DNA of 43,683 nt from Planctomycetes bacterium GWF2_42_9 (GTDB taxonomy: Bacteria > Planctomycetota > Phycisphaerae > Sedimentisphaerales > UBA12454), in NCBI GenBank assembly GCA_001825675.1, contig MHYA01000003.1:1-43683 (forward strand), in the 5' to 3' direction. A program made the position numbers and the translations under genes. Positions 32,745-41,132 of the stretch are shown here, piece by piece. Numbering within the stretch: the stretch's first letter is position 1; the number at the start of each line of letters is the position of its first letter. The notes beneath the pieces were generated by a model. The model was not told the DNA's origin. It searched no databases and saw only the letters and a list, made by a program, of their open reading frames with translations.

Positions 32745-34076
32745 TTAGTTTATAAGCCTTGCAAATCCGGTATGAGCCTCAGGGCCTTTAAGGGACTCTG
32801 CTAGCTTACCATCCTGAAGAATGTTTGCTATTCTACTAAAAACATCATCCAGTGCCTGCTCGTATATCCCCAATATTTTCTCGTTATGAGCAAAAGTAGA
32901 GTATACCACTGTACTGGCTAAAATACCTTTTTCAAGCATCAGCTGAGTAAAAAGCGTCTTTAATACATTTGAACTTTCATGCACAAATTTAAAATGAGCA
33001 AGAGCCGAATAGCCGTCACCTGTATCAATTTTAATGTTATATTTAGCCGCATATTTGTTCCACATCTTAACTATTGAGTTGCCAATATCATTTACATGCT
33101 TTGAGACATTGACCTCTTTCATTTTTTTTAGTGTTGCCAAAGCCGCCGCAGGGCCAACGCTTTCCGTCCAATAGGTACTACTGATAAACGATGTGTTTGC
33201 ACCATCCATAGCATTTTTCGTTCCTATCACTGCACCCATCGGATGGCCATTACCAAGGGTCTTGGCAAAAAAGGCTATATCAGGATTAACGTCAAATTTT
33301 AAATGGATTCCGCCATAATTCACTCGCCAGCCAATTGTAATTTCATCAAAAATTAATAAAGCCCCGCATTGATGCGTTTTATCTCTGACAAATTCAAGAA
33401 ACCCATGTTCAGGATCGTTGTAGCGGGCAGGCTCCATAACTACCGCAGCTAAAGTATCACCATATTTTTTGATTATTTCTTCAAATCCCTGCTTATCATT
33501 ATACTTGAAAGCTAAAGCAGTACCTTTAAGTTCTCTTGGAACACCAAGAGGATTAAGGCCGGGTAATAGATGACCATCTAATGCGGCAATGTCCCCAAGA
33601 TTGGCGGCCAAATACCAATCCTGCCAACCATGATAACCGCATATCGCCACCAATGATCGTTTAGTTGTCGCGCGTGCGATTCTTACAGCAACCGCGCCAG
33701 TTTCTCCTCCTGTGCGAGTAAATCTTACCTGCGAAGCCCATGGATGAATTTCGCATAACATATCAGCTAATTCCACTTCTTCAGGTGGATTCAGCGTACA
33801 CATTGAGCCATCTTGTACACGTTTTATAACAGCTTCTGACACATCAGGGTCTGCAAAACCAAGCAGACATGCGCCTATGCCATTTGTGGTCATATCATAA
33901 TAATGCCTGCCATCCAAATCCCAGCATTCGCAGTCTTTAGCTTTGCTGAAATATGCCGGCCAATATCCAGGTAGAAACATTTCAGGACGCTTGCTCAACA
34001 ACTGGGTGCCGGCAGGAATACGAGTTTTGCCGTATTCATAAAGTTTTTGCGTAGTTCCATTCTCAAGATAATTCAT
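32745..34076 (-). CDS. Class III PLP aminotransferase (glutamate-1-semialdehyde aminotransferase-like)
   Basis: A 443-aa fold-type I PLP enzyme. TGGETGAVAVRIAR (122-135) and YHGWQDW (148-154) bind cofactor phosphate and ring, Asp244 in LIFDEI contacts the pyridine nitrogen, and Lys272 in FFAKTLGNG forms the Schiff base. It resembles HemL-like members, including aminotransferases acting on sugars and amino acids, but not HemL itself: TGGE replaces the usual NSGTEA segment. It is the first gene of the minus-strand operon and is transcribed from the operator-bearing promoter at 34136-34163. It is probably involved in amino transfer on a keto-sugar or beta-amino/keto acid. Confidence 0.85.
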   Translation of the reverse strand: MNYLENGTTQKLYEYGKTRIPAGTQLLSKRPEMFLPGYWPAYFSKAKDCECWDLDGRHYYDMTTNGIGACLLGFADPDVSEAVIKRVQDGSMCTLNPPEEVELADMLCEIHPWASQVRFTRTGGETGAVAVRIARATTKRSLVAICGYHGWQDWYLAANLGDIAALDGHLLPGLNPLGVPRELKGTALAFKYNDKQGFEEIIKKYGDTLAAVVMEPARYNDPEHGFLEFVRDKTHQCGALLIFDEITIGWRVNYGGIHLKFDVNPDIAFFAKTLGNGHPMGAVIGTKNAMDGANTSFISSTYWTESVGPAAALATLKKMKEVNVSKHVNDIGNSIVKMWNKYAAKYNIKIDTGDGYSALAHFKFVHESSNVLKTLFTQLMLEKGILASTVVYSTFAHNEKILGIYEQALDDVFSRIANILQDGKLAESLKGPEAHTGFARLIN

Positions 34077-34124
34077 AATTTATACCTAATATAAAGTGAA
34101 CAGTTTTAAAATATCTGACATAAC

Positions 34125-34138
34125 ACTGTTATAACAGT
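34125..34138. promoter_or_regulatory. Palindromic operator, ACTGTTATAACAGT
   Basis: A perfect 14-bp palindrome between the divergent aminotransferase operon and the GntR regulator. A second partial copy (AACAGTTTT) lies at 34099-34107. It overlaps the start region and -10 of the minus-strand promoter, a position that would block transcription when bound. The neighbouring GntR/FCD protein is the obvious candidate ligand-responsive repressor. Confidence 0.6.
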
Positions 34139-34163
34139 TTAGTGAAAGTATTGAATTTGTCAA
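34136..34163 (-). promoter_or_regulatory. Promoter of the aminotransferase operon
   Basis: On the minus strand TTGACA (34163-34158), a 16-bp spacer and TAAACT (34141-34136). The -35 is perfect, the -10 moderate. The -10 overlaps the palindrome at 34125-34138. Confidence 0.5.
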
Positions 34164-34173
34164 CAAAAAACTC

Positions 34174-34202
34174 TTGTAGTCAACGCAGCATATATCTATA
34201 AT
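34174..34202 (+). promoter_or_regulatory. Promoter of the GntR/FCD regulator
   Basis: TTGTAG (34174-34179), a 17-bp spacer and TATAAT (34197-34202), giving a start about 25 nt before the ATG at 34235. The operator at 34125-34138 lies about 35 bp upstream of the -35, so it may affect this promoter less than the divergent one. Confidence 0.5.
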
Positions 34203-34234
34203 GTACTTCATAGATTTTATAATTACGGAACAGC

Positions 34235-34858
34235 ATGAAAAGAGATATTTCAAAGACAGTATTTGTATATAACAAACTAAAGCAAATGATCATCACAGGT
34301 GAATTTTCGGGTAACCACAGATGGTCACTAAGGACACTGGCCCAAAAATTCAAACTGTCAATGGCGCCTGTAAATGTTGCCGTAAGACAACTCGAAAACG
34401 AAGGTCTTTTAACTGTGTCCCCACAAAAGGGAATATCTATTAAGCAATTAACCATTCCGCAGATAAAGGAAGCAAATCTTATCAGAGAAGCGCTTGAAAT
34501 TCAGGCAATCAGATTAATCACACTGAAAAATGATGAAAATATTACAAACTCCCTCTATGAAATTTCCTGTAAAATCACTGAAGCATTAAAAACCTCAATG
34601 AAAAAATTTTATCTGCTCGACAATGAATTCCATCTACAAATTATTAAAAAATCAGGTTCTAACCTCTTAATACATGAATATGAAAAATTTTCAACTATTT
34701 GTATGATTTCATGGGAATTTCTGGGTTTGGATTATTTCGGAAATAACCCCAAAAACAAAGACTCACACATGCAAATAGTAAAAGCTATCAAATCAGGCGA
34801 CCCAGACAAAGCTGAAAAAGTTTTACGCAGGCATATTGGAAGCGATGCTTCGAATTAA
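34235..34858 (+). CDS. GntR family transcriptional regulator (FCD type)
   Basis: A 207-aa regulator. Residues about 8-70 form the GntR winged helix (VYNKLKQMIITGEFSG, LRTLAQKFKLSMAPVNVAVRQLENEGLL, PQKGISIKQL). The C-terminal ~130 residues are all-helical with the FCD-type pattern (ANLIREALEIQAIRL, FYLLDNEFHLQIIKKSG, KDSHMQIVKAIKSGDPDKAEKVLRRHI); Asp and His at DNEFH and the last His in RRHI suggest a metal-dependent ligand pocket for a carboxylic acid. It is divergent from the aminotransferase operon and very likely controls it. CGGAA precedes the ATG. Confidence 0.85.
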   Translation: MKRDISKTVFVYNKLKQMIITGEFSGNHRWSLRTLAQKFKLSMAPVNVAVRQLENEGLLTVSPQKGISIKQLTIPQIKEANLIREALEIQAIRLITLKNDENITNSLYEISCKITEALKTSMKKFYLLDNEFHLQIIKKSGSNLLIHEYEKFSTICMISWEFLGLDYFGNNPKNKDSHMQIVKAIKSGDPDKAEKVLRRHIGSDASN

Positions 34859-35324
34859 TTTCAGCAGAATCTCAATATTAACAAGTGTGAAACAGTTTAT
34901 CGGTTTATTTTTGCAGTTATGCAGGTAATATCATTTTTAAATTTGATATATATAGATAAAGACTTGACGGGAAATATTCGGTTTTGGCATAGGGGCTGAA
35001 AACAGGCTCATAAAAAGGATTTTATCAGTATACCGGGTATGGCAATGTTGTGTCAATTGTTGGGTAAAAGCAACTGCACGTGATATCGCAGCAGCAGAAC
35101 TAAACGAAATCATACATAATGTTTCATATCCAACCAGCACGAGAACATTTTCCAGCACTCCTCGCGGCCCGAAAACAATCAGCTTATGCACTTTATACTT
35201 AAATTGTTATGGGACTTTAAACACACTCTTTGTCTCTTCTATTAATTTTTTTGTTCTTTAATTACAATGTATTAAGCACAGGGGACAAAATGTCGATAAT
35301 GAGCACGGAAGGAACTATAATTTT
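34859..35324. other. 466-bp gap, no gene recognised
   Basis: An 84-codon minus-strand frame (34937-35191) and a plus-strand frame over the same bases contain no motif I recognise and no convincing ribosome site. The plus frame reads ARDIAAAELNEIIHN around 35068-35112 and might be a gene remnant. The last 80 bp are AT-rich and should hold the promoter of the phosphorylase gene, but I see no clear consensus. Confidence 0.35.
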
Positions 35325-37940
35325 ATGCAAAAGATACGTAATTTTACAGTATTACCGGCGTTACCAGAATCGCTTTCAGCGCTTAGAACCATTGCCAATA
35401 ATATGTATTGGTGTTGGAACTATGAATTTATTGAACTTTTTAGACAGATTGATCCTGAAAAATGGGAGCAATGTGGACATAACCCAGTGAAACTGCTGGG
35501 GTCTGTAAGTCAAAATCGGTTGAACGATTTAGCTACAATGCAAGGCTATATTTATCAACTTAAGCACGCACAAGAAAAGTTAAATCATTATTTGGCTTCT
35601 CCGGGCTGGTTCGATAAAGATTGGTCGAATGGCAAAAAGCCGGTCATCGCATATTTCAGCTTTGAATTCGGTATTCACGAATCATTACCGATCTATTCAG
35701 GCGGTCTTGGTATTTTGGCCGGTGATCATTTGAAAAGCGCTTCCGATTTAGGTCTGCCTTTGGTCGGCGTTGGTTTGATGTATCAGAAAGGATATTTCAG
35801 ACAGTATCTTAACGCGGACGGATGGCAGCAGGAACGTTACGAAGATAATGATTTTTACAATATGCCGTGTGAATTGGTACGCAAGAAAAGTGAAAATCCA
35901 TTAACTATAAAACTTACATTCCCGTCACGTCAGGTGGTTGCGCAGATTTGGCAAGTTACTGTCGGGCGTGTAAATCTTTATTTGCTTGATACGAATATTC
36001 CGGCAAATTCAGAACGCGACAGGCTCCTGACTTCCGCATTATATGCGGGTGATAACGAGATGAGAATTCAGCAGGAAATACTGCTTGGCATCGGCGGCTT
36101 CAAAGCATTGTTAGCGATGGGCCTTGAGCCGACAGTATGCCACATGAACGAAGGCCACGCCGCGTTTATGGCTCTTGAAAGAATCAGGCACCTTATCACA
36201 ACCAAAGAATTAAATTTCGATCAGGCGCTTGAAGCGACAAAAGCATGCAATGTGTTTACAATTCATACGCCGGTTAAGGCTGGTAATGATGAATTCAGCC
36301 CGGAATTGATGGGTAAATATTTCAACGAATATTATCCTAAGCTCGGTCTGGATAAATATAAATTTATGTCTCTTGGTCGAATGGAACCAAATAAAGAAAA
36401 CGAATCGTTCAAGATGCCGGTGCTTGCTTTAAGATTAAGTACTTGGCGAAACGGCGTAAGCAAACTGCACGGCGGTGTATCGCGCTCGATGTGGGCAGAT
36501 ATGTGGCCGAAGCTGCCGGTTGAAGAAGTTCCAATTCAATCGATAACCAACGGCATTCACGCAAGCAGTTTTGTATCGCCTGAAATGAATCAGCTTTACG
36601 AACGTTATTTAGGCTTCAACTGGTCGGAAGAAATCGCTGAAGAATCGCTTTGGCAGAATGTAAACCAGATACCGGATGAAGAACTTTGGCGAATTCACCA
36701 GCGCAGCAAAGAAGCGCTTGTAAGTTTTGTTCGCAAGCAGATAAAGAAACAAATGCAGCGTCGCGGGACTTATCATACAGAGCTTGGATGGGCCGAACAG
36801 GTTCTTGACCCGGAAGCATTGACGATTGGTTTTGCCCGCAGATTCGCAACATACAAGCGCGGCAATTTGCTGCTTAAAGATTGTGAACGTATGGTGAAAC
36901 TCTTGAATAAAATTGATAAGCCGGTGCAGTTTATTTTTGCCGGTAAAGCACATCCAAATGATGAACAGGGTAAAGAAATCATTCGCCAGATCATTCATTT
37001 CTGCTCAAGGAATGATGTTCGCCGGAGACTGGTTTTCCTTGAAGATTATAATATTGATATTGCCCGCTATATGGTTCAGGGCGTTGATGTTTGGCTTAAT
37101 AACCCGCGTGTTCCTCTGGAAGCAAGCGGCACAAGCGGTATGAAAGCTGCGTTGAATGGCGCTTTAAATTTAAGCACACTCGACGGCTGGTGGGTTGAAG
37201 GTTATAACCTGAATACCGGCTGGGTAATTGGCGCCGGCGAAACTTATGACGATTATGAATATCAGGATAGAGTTGAGTCCGAAGCGATATTTAATTTACT
37301 CGAAAACGAAGTCGTGCCATTGTTCTACACACATTCGACAGATAATCTGCCGCGTGCGTGGATACACAGAATGAAAAATTCGATCAAGTGGATCGTTCCA
37401 AGATTCAATACTCACAGAATGGTTGCCGAATACACAAATAAATTTTATAAACCGGCGGCCGCCAAGTGGGAAAGTTTTATGTCAACGAATTTGGAAAAAG
37501 TAAAAGCGGCAGCAGTTCTTAAAAACCGTCTGCATAGCGAATGGGACAGTATCAAAATCGATGAAGTGGATGTTCTCGTCAAGACAGGAAAATCAACTGT
37601 TTCGCTTAACGGTAACGCTTCACATTTGGAAGTTGGTTCGGAGTTGCAGATTTCCGCGGTTGTCAGCCTTGGCAGATTGGCGCCTGAAGATGTAAGTGTT
37701 CAGATATATCACGGTATTGTCGATGCGTGGGGCAATATTAATCGCGGCGCGGTAAGGCAAATGTCTTATACCACAAAGCACGCAAAGGAAAACTGTTATA
37801 TGTTCAGCGGCACGATCAAGTGTGCAAAAAGCGGTAAATGCGGTTTCGCGGTGAGAGTGCTTCCGGAACATAAAGACCTGGCGGATCTGTACGAACCGGG
37901 AATGATAGTCTGGGAATCGTCAGAGCTAAGCAACAACTAA
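35325..37940 (+). CDS. glgP: Alpha-glucan (glycogen/maltodextrin) phosphorylase
   Basis: An 871-aa PLP-dependent phosphorylase that releases glucose-1-phosphate from glycogen or maltodextrin. The N-terminal ~115 residues match the DUF3417 domain (ALPESLSALRTIANNMYWCW) found in the bacterial/archaeal alpha-glucan phosphorylase subfamily. The catalytic part has FSFEFGIHESLPIYSGGLGILAGDH, CHMNEGHAAFMALE, and EASGTSGMKAALNG with the PLP lysine at residue 607. The C-terminal ~120 residues form a beta-rich extension. A purine-rich site precedes the ATG but is about 10 nt away. It is followed by a strong terminator and stands alone, as a core gene rather than part of the flanking catabolic clusters. 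Third positions look somewhat richer in G/C than in the left cluster. Confidence 0.95.
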   Translation: MQKIRNFTVLPALPESLSALRTIANNMYWCWNYEFIELFRQIDPEKWEQCGHNPVKLLGSVSQNRLNDLATMQGYIYQLKHAQEKLNHYLASPGWFDKDWSNGKKPVIAYFSFEFGIHESLPIYSGGLGILAGDHLKSASDLGLPLVGVGLMYQKGYFRQYLNADGWQQERYEDNDFYNMPCELVRKKSENPLTIKLTFPSRQVVAQIWQVTVGRVNLYLLDTNIPANSERDRLLTSALYAGDNEMRIQQEILLGIGGFKALLAMGLEPTVCHMNEGHAAFMALERIRHLITTKELNFDQALEATKACNVFTIHTPVKAGNDEFSPELMGKYFNEYYPKLGLDKYKFMSLGRMEPNKENESFKMPVLALRLSTWRNGVSKLHGGVSRSMWADMWPKLPVEEVPIQSITNGIHASSFVSPEMNQLYERYLGFNWSEEIAEESLWQNVNQIPDEELWRIHQRSKEALVSFVRKQIKKQMQRRGTYHTELGWAEQVLDPEALTIGFARRFATYKRGNLLLKDCERMVKLLNKIDKPVQFIFAGKAHPNDEQGKEIIRQIIHFCSRNDVRRRLVFLEDYNIDIARYMVQGVDVWLNNPRVPLEASGTSGMKAALNGALNLSTLDGWWVEGYNLNTGWVIGAGETYDDYEYQDRVESEAIFNLLENEVVPLFYTHSTDNLPRAWIHRMKNSIKWIVPRFNTHRMVAEYTNKFYKPAAAKWESFMSTNLEKVKAAAVLKNRLHSEWDSIKIDEVDVLVKTGKSTVSLNGNASHLEVGSELQISAVVSLGRLAPEDVSVQIYHGIVDAWGNINRGAVRQMSYTTKHAKENCYMFSGTIKCAKSGKCGFAVRVLPEHKDLADLYEPGMIVWESSELSNN

Positions 37941-37962
37941 CGTTTAGTAGATAATTAAATCA

Positions 37963-37996
37963 AAATCCCGCGGCCTAAAAACCGCGGGATTTTTTT
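37963..37996 (+). terminator. Intrinsic terminator of glgP
   Basis: AAATCCCGCGG (37963-37973) pairs with CCGCGGGATTT (37982-37992) over an 8-nt loop, and the T-run extends to 37996. It is a strong rho-independent terminator 22 nt after the glgP stop. Confidence 0.9.
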
Positions 37997-38123
37997 GCGC
38001 TTTCATAATCACACTAAGTATTTTTCTTATATGAAAGAAGTTTTTAACCATATTTCGATTTATTGATTACAGGTTAGAATCCTGAAAATTTAAAAAATAA
38101 GTTTTAAATTGAAAGGGTAGAAA

Positions 38124-38267
38124 ATGTGTGCTGAAAGTGCTTTATGCGAATGTGGAAGAGAGTTGGAACAGGGCCTTTGCAGTGGATGTAATAAACCGAC
38201 TGACAGATGTACGTGTGAAGAAATATGCACAAGTTGCGGAAATCCTATAGATGAATGCACCTGCTGA
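38124..38267 (+). CDS. 47-aa Cys-rich protein (zinc-ribbon-like)
   Basis: A short gene with GAAAGGG 6 nt before the ATG. The 47-residue product contains 11 cysteines arranged as CxC, CxxC, CxC, CxxC and a terminal CTC (LCECGRELEQGLCSGC, RCTCEEICTSCGNP, DECTC). This spacing suggests two zinc-ribbon-like knuckles or a metallothionein-like metal store. No known family is recognised. It is isolated between the glgP terminator and the convergent ptsN-like gene. The regular Cys spacing and good ribosome site make it a credible gene despite its size. A structural zinc-binding or metal-buffering role is inference. Confidence 0.6.
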   Translation: MCAESALCECGRELEQGLCSGCNKPTDRCTCEEICTSCGNPIDECTC

Positions 38268-38314
38268 ATCAATTAATTTCAAAGCAACCTAAATTTAAAT
38301 AGAGGCTTTGTAAA

Positions 38315-38773
38315 TTATTCAGTTTCTTTTTCGCTGATTAATTTATAAAGTTCTTCGGCAGATTGTGCGGCCTGAAGTTTATTTTTGAAATCTTCATCAA
38401 GCATAAGTCTGCTTATGCGGGCCAGTGCCTGAATATGCGGGCCCGTTCTATCTACAGGTGAAGCAAGCAGAACGACAATATGAACTGGTTTGCCGTCGAT
38501 ACTCTGGAAATCAATTCCTTTATGTGAAATGCCCATAGCCATTACAAGTTCTTTTACGCCAGTGCATTTGCCGTGTGGGATAGCGATACCGAAACCGATA
38601 CCGGTGCTTTTGGTGCTCTCACGTGTAATAACAGCTTGAAAAACCTGCTCTTTGTTTGCCAATAAATTGGCGTCGCCTAACAAATCAACAAGTTCCTTTA
38701 TAACAGATTCTTTATTTGTACTTTCGAGCGGAACCTTTACACATGTCGGTTCAAGTATTTGAGTTAATACCAT
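38315..38773 (-). CDS. ptsN: PTS EIIA-Ntr-like (PtsN/fructose-type) protein
   Basis: A 152-aa cytoplasmic EIIA domain. The phosphorylated histidine is His67 in GIAIPHGK, preceded by REST...TGIGFG. DGKPVHIVVLLASPV and HIQALARISRLM complete the family signature. The length matches a stand-alone EIIA of the nitrogen PTS. No EIIB, EIIC or HPr gene is visible, so a regulatory rather than a transport role is likely. It lies downstream of queA on the same strand after an 81-nt gap. Confidence 0.85.
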   Translation of the reverse strand: MVLTQILEPTCVKVPLESTNKESVIKELVDLLGDANLLANKEQVFQAVITRESTKSTGIGFGIAIPHGKCTGVKELVMAMGISHKGIDFQSIDGKPVHIVVLLASPVDRTGPHIQALARISRLMLDEDFKNKLQAAQSAEELYKLISEKETE

Positions 38774-38854
38774 TTTGCTAACCTTATAAACTAACCTAAA
38801 AAATTTTAGAATCTACCATTATACCAATGGCGATTCTTGAGGCAATAGATAATA

Positions 38855-39916
38855 TTACATAATTAGCATACAATCGCCGTAAGAGAAAAAGCGATATTTT
38901 GCATCCACAGCATGTTTGTAGACTTTTTGGGTTGTTTCCAGGCCTGCAAATGCTGAAACAAGGGCCAAAAGGGTGGATTTGGGGAGGTGGAAATTGGTAA
39001 TCATAGCATCTGTAATCCTGAATTTAAATCCCGGAATGATGAAGAGATTTGTCGAGCCTTTAGACGGAATAATTTTTCGGGCGTTTGCGGTTAGGCCGGC
39101 AGTTTCCAGGGTTCGTACCGCGGTTGTGCCTACGGCGATGATTCGTCCGCCGGAATTAATGGCATTGTTTATTATTTCCGCATTTGTTTCGTCTATGATG
39201 TATTCTTCGCTGTGGATTTTATGCTCTTCTAATGTTTCAGATTTGACAGGCAGAAATGTGCCGGCGCCTACGTGCAATGTTACTTGAGCAATGGCAACGC
39301 CCATCTTAGCGACCTGTTCCAAGATTTCGGGGGTAAAATGAAGGCCTGCGGTTGGTGCGGCTATTGCGCCATTATGGCGAGCGTAAACAGTTTGGTATCG
39401 CTGCAAATCTTCTTTATGCTGCATACTAGGTTCGGGTCTTTTGATGTACGGCGGCAGGGGAGTAAAGCCGATATGTTCCAATATTTTTTCAGCTTCTAAT
39501 TCGCTATCGGGTTTTATTATAGCCTGACCATCCTGGAGTTTTGCCACTAATTTTGCGAAACTGAATTGTTTTTTTTCACGGTCGAGCAGGATTATTAGTT
39601 GGCCTTCTTTTATCTTGGAAGAATTTTTCAGCATTACTTTCCAGCCGGTTTGTTCGAGCGATAAAAACAATCCCTCAATCGCGGCTCCAGTGCCTTTTTT
39701 GGCATAAAATCTTGCAGGTATGACTTTGGTATTATTGAGAACCAGACAATCACCTTTGCGCAGATATTGTGCAATTTGTGAGAAAGATGTATCGCTAATA
39801 GAACCCGTAGAACGGTTTAGAACAAGCATTCTGCTGGAACTTCGTGAATCGGCAGGTTTTTGCGCGATCAGTTCAGGCGGCAAATAATAATCGAATTTTG
39901 ATATTTCCATTGGCAT
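38855..39916 (-). CDS. queA: tRNA preQ1(34) S-adenosylmethionine ribosyltransferase-isomerase
   Basis: A 353-aa QueA, which transfers the ribosyl group of SAM to preQ1 at tRNA position 34 to give epoxyqueuosine. The family signatures are complete: FDYYLPPELIAQKPADSRSS at the N-terminus, GDCLVLNNTKVIPAR, YQTVYAR, GAIAAPTAGLHFT, LHVGAGTF, and DAMITNFHLPKSTL. The length is normal for QueA. A second ATG two codons downstream is also possible; the first was kept because the only purine-rich site (AGGT) is closer to it. Core gene; other queuosine genes are not in the window. Confidence 0.95.
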   Translation of the reverse strand: MPMEISKFDYYLPPELIAQKPADSRSSSRMLVLNRSTGSISDTSFSQIAQYLRKGDCLVLNNTKVIPARFYAKKGTGAAIEGLFLSLEQTGWKVMLKNSSKIKEGQLIILLDREKKQFSFAKLVAKLQDGQAIIKPDSELEAEKILEHIGFTPLPPYIKRPEPSMQHKEDLQRYQTVYARHNGAIAAPTAGLHFTPEILEQVAKMGVAIAQVTLHVGAGTFLPVKSETLEEHKIHSEEYIIDETNAEIINNAINSGGRIIAVGTTAVRTLETAGLTANARKIIPSKGSTNLFIIPGFKFRITDAMITNFHLPKSTLLALVSAFAGLETTQKVYKHAVDAKYRFFSYGDCMLIM

Positions 39917-39999
39917 AAGTTATCAGACCTAAGAAAAAATAACAAAAAAATAATGCAACATTCTTTCTATATTCATAAAGCGACTATACAACAAAACCG

Positions 40000-40242
40000 A
40001 TGAAAGAAATATCAAGAACAATCAACAGGATCAATATGGATAGTGAAAAAGTATTCGAACGTGTAGCAATATCGATAGCTTCGCTTGACAGGAATGCAGT
40101 CGAACACAGAATCAAAAAATTTAAAGGCAGCTTTAAATTTGATTTTACCGATGATTACCTGGCAGGCCTTACCATCGACAGATTGAGACATATTCTTTTT
40201 GCGGCAATATCGACAAAATTAAAGAGAAAAGTCGCTCGGTAA
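40000..40242 (+). CDS. Small hypothetical protein
   Basis: An 80-aa protein with charged, amphipathic character, no signal peptide and no membrane segment. Motifs such as ERVAISIASLDRNAVEHRIKKFKG and FDFTDDYLAGLTIDRLRHILFAA look like a compact helical protein. I do not recognise a family. The first ATG (40000) has no ribosome site. The Met at codon 13 (40036) has AGGA 5 nt upstream and may be the true start, giving 68 aa. It is divergent from queA and followed on the same strand by a stem-loop at 40329-40353. Confidence 0.5.
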   Translation: MKEISRTINRINMDSEKVFERVAISIASLDRNAVEHRIKKFKGSFKFDFTDDYLAGLTIDRLRHILFAAISTKLKRKVAR

Positions 40243-40324
40243 GACCAAGAAGATCAACAGCCTTTAAACCCCTCACAATGATCATTTTCTGATATTTTAT
40301 GCCAATGTGCGAATTTTGCGCAAT

Positions 40325-40353
40325 AAAAAAGGCTCGATTCATCATCGAGCCTT
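40325..40353 (-). terminator. Intrinsic terminator of the candidate small RNA
   Basis: AAGGCTCGAT (40329-40338) pairs with ATCGAGCCTT (40344-40353) over a 5-nt loop. On the minus strand the stem is followed by a run of T residues (A at 40325-40330 on the plus strand). It may also halt the plus-strand transcript of the 80-aa gene. Confidence 0.7.
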
Positions 40354-40461
40354 GCTGAAGCAAAACCCTTGCAAATATTTATATAACATTTTTTTTATAA
40401 AAAAATATTCTACTTCAGCGAAACCAAAACCTATTATAAGAAAAAAAAGAGCATTTAATAT
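40325..40461 (-). ncRNA. Candidate small RNA, about 137 nt
   Basis: A minus-strand promoter (TTGTCA at 40495-40490, 16-bp spacer, TATAAT at 40473-40468) and a strong minus-strand terminator at 40353-40325 enclose about 137 nt without a reading frame. The predicted transcript has an inverted repeat GCTGAAG/CTTCAGC (40419-40413 with 40360-40354) that would close a long AU-rich hairpin immediately before the terminator. The class is not recognised; it is not tmRNA or RNase P RNA. Confidence 0.4.
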
Positions 40462-40467
40462 AGCGTT

Positions 40468-40495
40468 ATTATATCACAGATGGGGGTTTTGACAA
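40468..40495 (-). promoter_or_regulatory. Minus-strand promoter of the candidate small RNA
   Basis: TTGTCA and a perfect TATAAT, 16 bp apart, read on the minus strand. No coding sequence follows on that strand before the terminator at 40353-40325. Confidence 0.5.
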
Positions 40496-40640
40496 GGGGT
40501 TTTTGGTAAAATTTTATAATTTTTTAATTCCTTGTATTGTATAGACTTATAACAATATTTGTAATTAAGGAGTAAAATATAAAGAAAAGAGGAAAATATT
40601 GCTTGTATTTCCTGCTAAAAGGAATTTTAAATAAAGTTAT

Positions 40641-41117
40641 ATGATTAAAAGAGATGTAATAACGGTGGTGGTTATTTGTGCGATACTGTTGGCAGTAGCG
40701 GGCGCAGAATCGTTTATTGTCAAATCGGGGATGGATTGGTATCAGACACTTCAGAAGCCGGCCTTTAATCCTCCAAGTTGGGTATTCGGGCCGGTGTGGA
40801 CGATACTTTATATTATGATGGGTGTATCATTTTTCATTGTGTGGAAAAGAGGTATGCAAAATGCGAAAGAAAAAACCGCGATCGCATGTTTTATTTTTCA
40901 GCTTGTATTTAATTTTTTATGGACTCCGATTTTTTTTGGATTTAAACAACCTCTTATCGCGTTCGGCGATATTGTAATTTTATGGCTTGCGGTGCTTGCG
41001 ACGGTGAGCAGCTTTTTTAGAGTTTCAAAGACGGCGGGCGCATTGCTTGTGCCGTATTTTTTGTGGATTAGTTTCGCGGCAGTTTTGAACGGCGCTATTT
41101 GCATGCTTAATCAATGA
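40641..41117 (+). CDS. TspO/MBR family membrane protein
   Basis: A 158-aa inner-membrane protein with five hydrophobic segments. The TspO hallmark is present: WYQTLQKPAFNPPSWVFGPV followed by WTILYIMMG in the first third, then FIFQLVFNFLWTPIFFG, and a last helix with PYFLWISFAAVLNGAI. Members bind porphyrins and may act in tetrapyrrole or stress signalling. It is 15 nt upstream of the DUF155-like gene and probably co-transcribed with it. Confidence 0.9.
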   Translation: MIKRDVITVVVICAILLAVAGAESFIVKSGMDWYQTLQKPAFNPPSWVFGPVWTILYIMMGVSFFIVWKRGMQNAKEKTAIACFIFQLVFNFLWTPIFFGFKQPLIAFGDIVILWLAVLATVSSFFRVSKTAGALLVPYFLWISFAAVLNGAICMLNQ

Positions 41118-41132
41118 AAGTCAGACTGAATT

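Noticed and set aside
32745-34076. Haem biosynthesis HemL, together with UroD-like genes
   Set aside because: The aminotransferase lacks the HemL-type NSGTEA segment, sits in an operon of sugar-type genes, and the UroD-like proteins are of the methyltransferase-like type and lie on another cluster.
34937-35191. 84-codon minus-strand frame in the gap before glgP
   Set aside because: No recognised motif, poor ribosome site, and the opposite strand is equally open; coding status cannot be supported.
36609-36998. 129-codon minus-strand frame inside the phosphorylase gene, with others nearby
   Set aside because: It lies entirely in the antisense of a clearly conserved phosphorylase sequence, and no ribosome site or motif supports it.
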